A stretch of DNA of 64,000 nucleotides from Cutibacterium sp. (GTDB lineage: Bacteria > Actinomycetota > Actinomycetes > Propionibacteriales > Propionibacteriaceae). Shown piece after piece: positions 63,225 to 64,000 of the stretch. Numbering within the stretch: the first letter of the stretch is position 1; the number at the start of each line of letters is the position of its first letter. The stretch covers positions 186,001 to 250,000 of the forward strand of contig NZ_JAUNEJ010000001.1 of NCBI RefSeq assembly GCF_030525615.1. The letters are read 5' to 3'. The notes beneath the pieces were generated by a model, which did no database searches, had not been told where the DNA came from, and was given only the letters and a program-made list of their open reading frames with translations. A program made the translations under genes and the position numbers.

Positions 63225-64000
63225 ATGGCCAAACGATCATCTGGGCTGTTAATTGCGGTTTCGGTTGTTATCCTTGAGCTCATTGGGGGTATGCAGAGTT
63301 ATCTCAATCAACTGATCCTCCCTATTATGGCTCAGGATCTCGACGCTCAAAGCTCGTATGGCGTTGTCTTGGGAGTTTCAACCATTGCTTCTATGGCTGG
63401 CTTGCCTATCGGTGCAGCTTTGATGAATAGAATATTATTATCACGGCTTTTATTGAGTGCAACGGCTCTTCTCGTCGTTGGAGCAGTTACAAGTGCCCTT
63501 GCTCCACATATCGTGGTGTACATCATGGGGGCATTTATTCGCGGCCTAGCTGGTTCTATTCTCGCAATGACTTCCATTGGAGCAGTAGCGCTCGGACTAT
63601 CTGGTCGAGCAAGACAACTGACACTAGCTTTTTCTTCAGCAAGCTGGGTGATTTCATCAGTCGTTGGTCCAACCTATGCCGCTTGGGTCACTCATCTACT
63701 GTCATGGCGATGGGCTATGATCCTATACTTGCCACTCTTAATACTCGCCAGAATAGTAGTTGCACTGAACCTCAAAAATCATGATACTAAAAATGATGCA
63801 CCGTTGTCTCTTGTAGTTCTTTTTCTTATAATTACGGGCGTTGGCCTTACCATTATTCCGGCTGCTGGTGCTTTCAAGATCATACTTCTACTGCTGGGGC
63901 TTGTTATTCTTGGTCGCGCTGCCGTATTGCTTATGCCTGAGGGGACTTTTATCAAGCGCACACCTCGAAGGGCGGCTCTCTCGGGAATGTTCTTCTTGAC
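63225..64000 (+). CDS. MFS-type exporter, N-terminal part
   Basis: About 258 codons are present; the gene runs off the window. Six to eight hydrophobic helices are visible, with a short basic N-terminus MAKRSSG and the segment MGAFIRGLAGSILAM between helices. AGAAGGA (63214-63220) precedes the ATG at 63225, nine bases after the ycaO stop, so the two are co-transcribed. The drug-efflux style (14-helix DHA2-like or 12-helix) cannot be decided from half the protein. In context it likely exports the modified peptide or gives self-immunity. Codon use is A+T-rich like ycaO. Confidence 0.85.
   Translation, partial: MAKRSSGLLIAVSVVILELIGGMQSYLNQLILPIMAQDLDAQSSYGVVLGVSTIASMAGLPIGAALMNRILLSRLLLSATALLVVGAVTSALAPHIVVYIMGAFIRGLAGSILAMTSIGAVALGLSGRARQLTLAFSSASWVISSVVGPTYAAWVTHLLSWRWAMILYLPLLILARIVVALNLKNHDTKNDAPLSLVVLFLIITGVGLTIIPAAGAFKIILLLLGLVILGRAAVLLMPEGTFIKRTPRRAALSGMFFL

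Noticed and set aside
1..64000. CRISPR array, prophage or origin of replication
   Set aside because: No regularly spaced direct repeats with unique spacers, no phage structural genes and no DnaA-box cluster were seen.

Overview
The window reads as chromosomal DNA of a high-GC actinobacterium, most likely Cutibacterium (C. acnes or a close relative). This is inferred from the combination of an actinobacterial division and wall cluster with wag31/divIVA, a class F-like sortase, a cell-wall HtaA haem protein ending in LPATG, and remnants of a large surface-adhesin gene. No database search was possible, so the species is an inference.

Layout. Positions 1-2032 (minus strand) hold the glycine cleavage genes gcvT-gcvH-gcvP, with gcvP cut by the window edge. 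A DUF3040 membrane protein gene (2158-2631) converges on a minus-strand operon moxR-DUF58-transglutaminase (7102-2635). Positions 7291-25806 are an almost complete dcw cluster: MraZ-type repeats, mraZ, rsmH, ftsL, ftsI, murE, murF, mraY, murD, ftsW, murG, murC, ftsQ, ftsZ, pgeF, sepF, yggT, divIVA. Most junctions overlap by a few bases, which indicates one translationally coupled unit for peptidoglycan precursor synthesis and septation. A perfect 17-bp hairpin and a decayed surface-protein gene follow (25826-27716).

Positions 27951-42151 carry housekeeping genes: a DksA/TraR-type zinc protein, lspA, rluD, pyk, a dimeric fluoride channel pair with a candidate fluoride riboswitch, tRNA-Leu(CAA), an ANTAR response regulator, a hotdog thioesterase, polA, a large FAD/Fe-S D-lactate-type dehydrogenase, a sortase and rpsA. 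Positions 42255-50159 form an iron/haem locus: an IdeR/DtxR-like box, the wall-anchored HtaA protein, an intergenic hairpin, hmuTUV, and two fused ABC exporter half-transporters resembling CydD and CydC. Then come coaE, uvrB, a clear yybP-ykoY manganese riboswitch in front of a TerC-family gene, a metallo-beta-lactamase-fold hydrolase, a mycothiol-type maleylpyruvate isomerase family protein, uvrA, a Rieske lipoprotein and a histidine phosphatase.

The last part (60215-64000) is accessory. A heavily decayed IS3-family transposase marks the boundary, and the DNA beyond it is visibly richer in A+T. A near-consensus promoter leads into a 36-codon ORF with a strong Shine-Dalgarno, which overlaps a 720-residue YcaO-family cyclodehydratase in the +1 frame; an MFS exporter follows and runs off the window. 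This looks like the start of a ribosomally made, azoline/azole-modified peptide (RiPP) cluster. It is the best candidate for an under-described system here. The relation between the 36-codon ORF and the YcaO N-terminus (precursor or leader peptide, translational coupling, or +1 frameshift) is the key open question.
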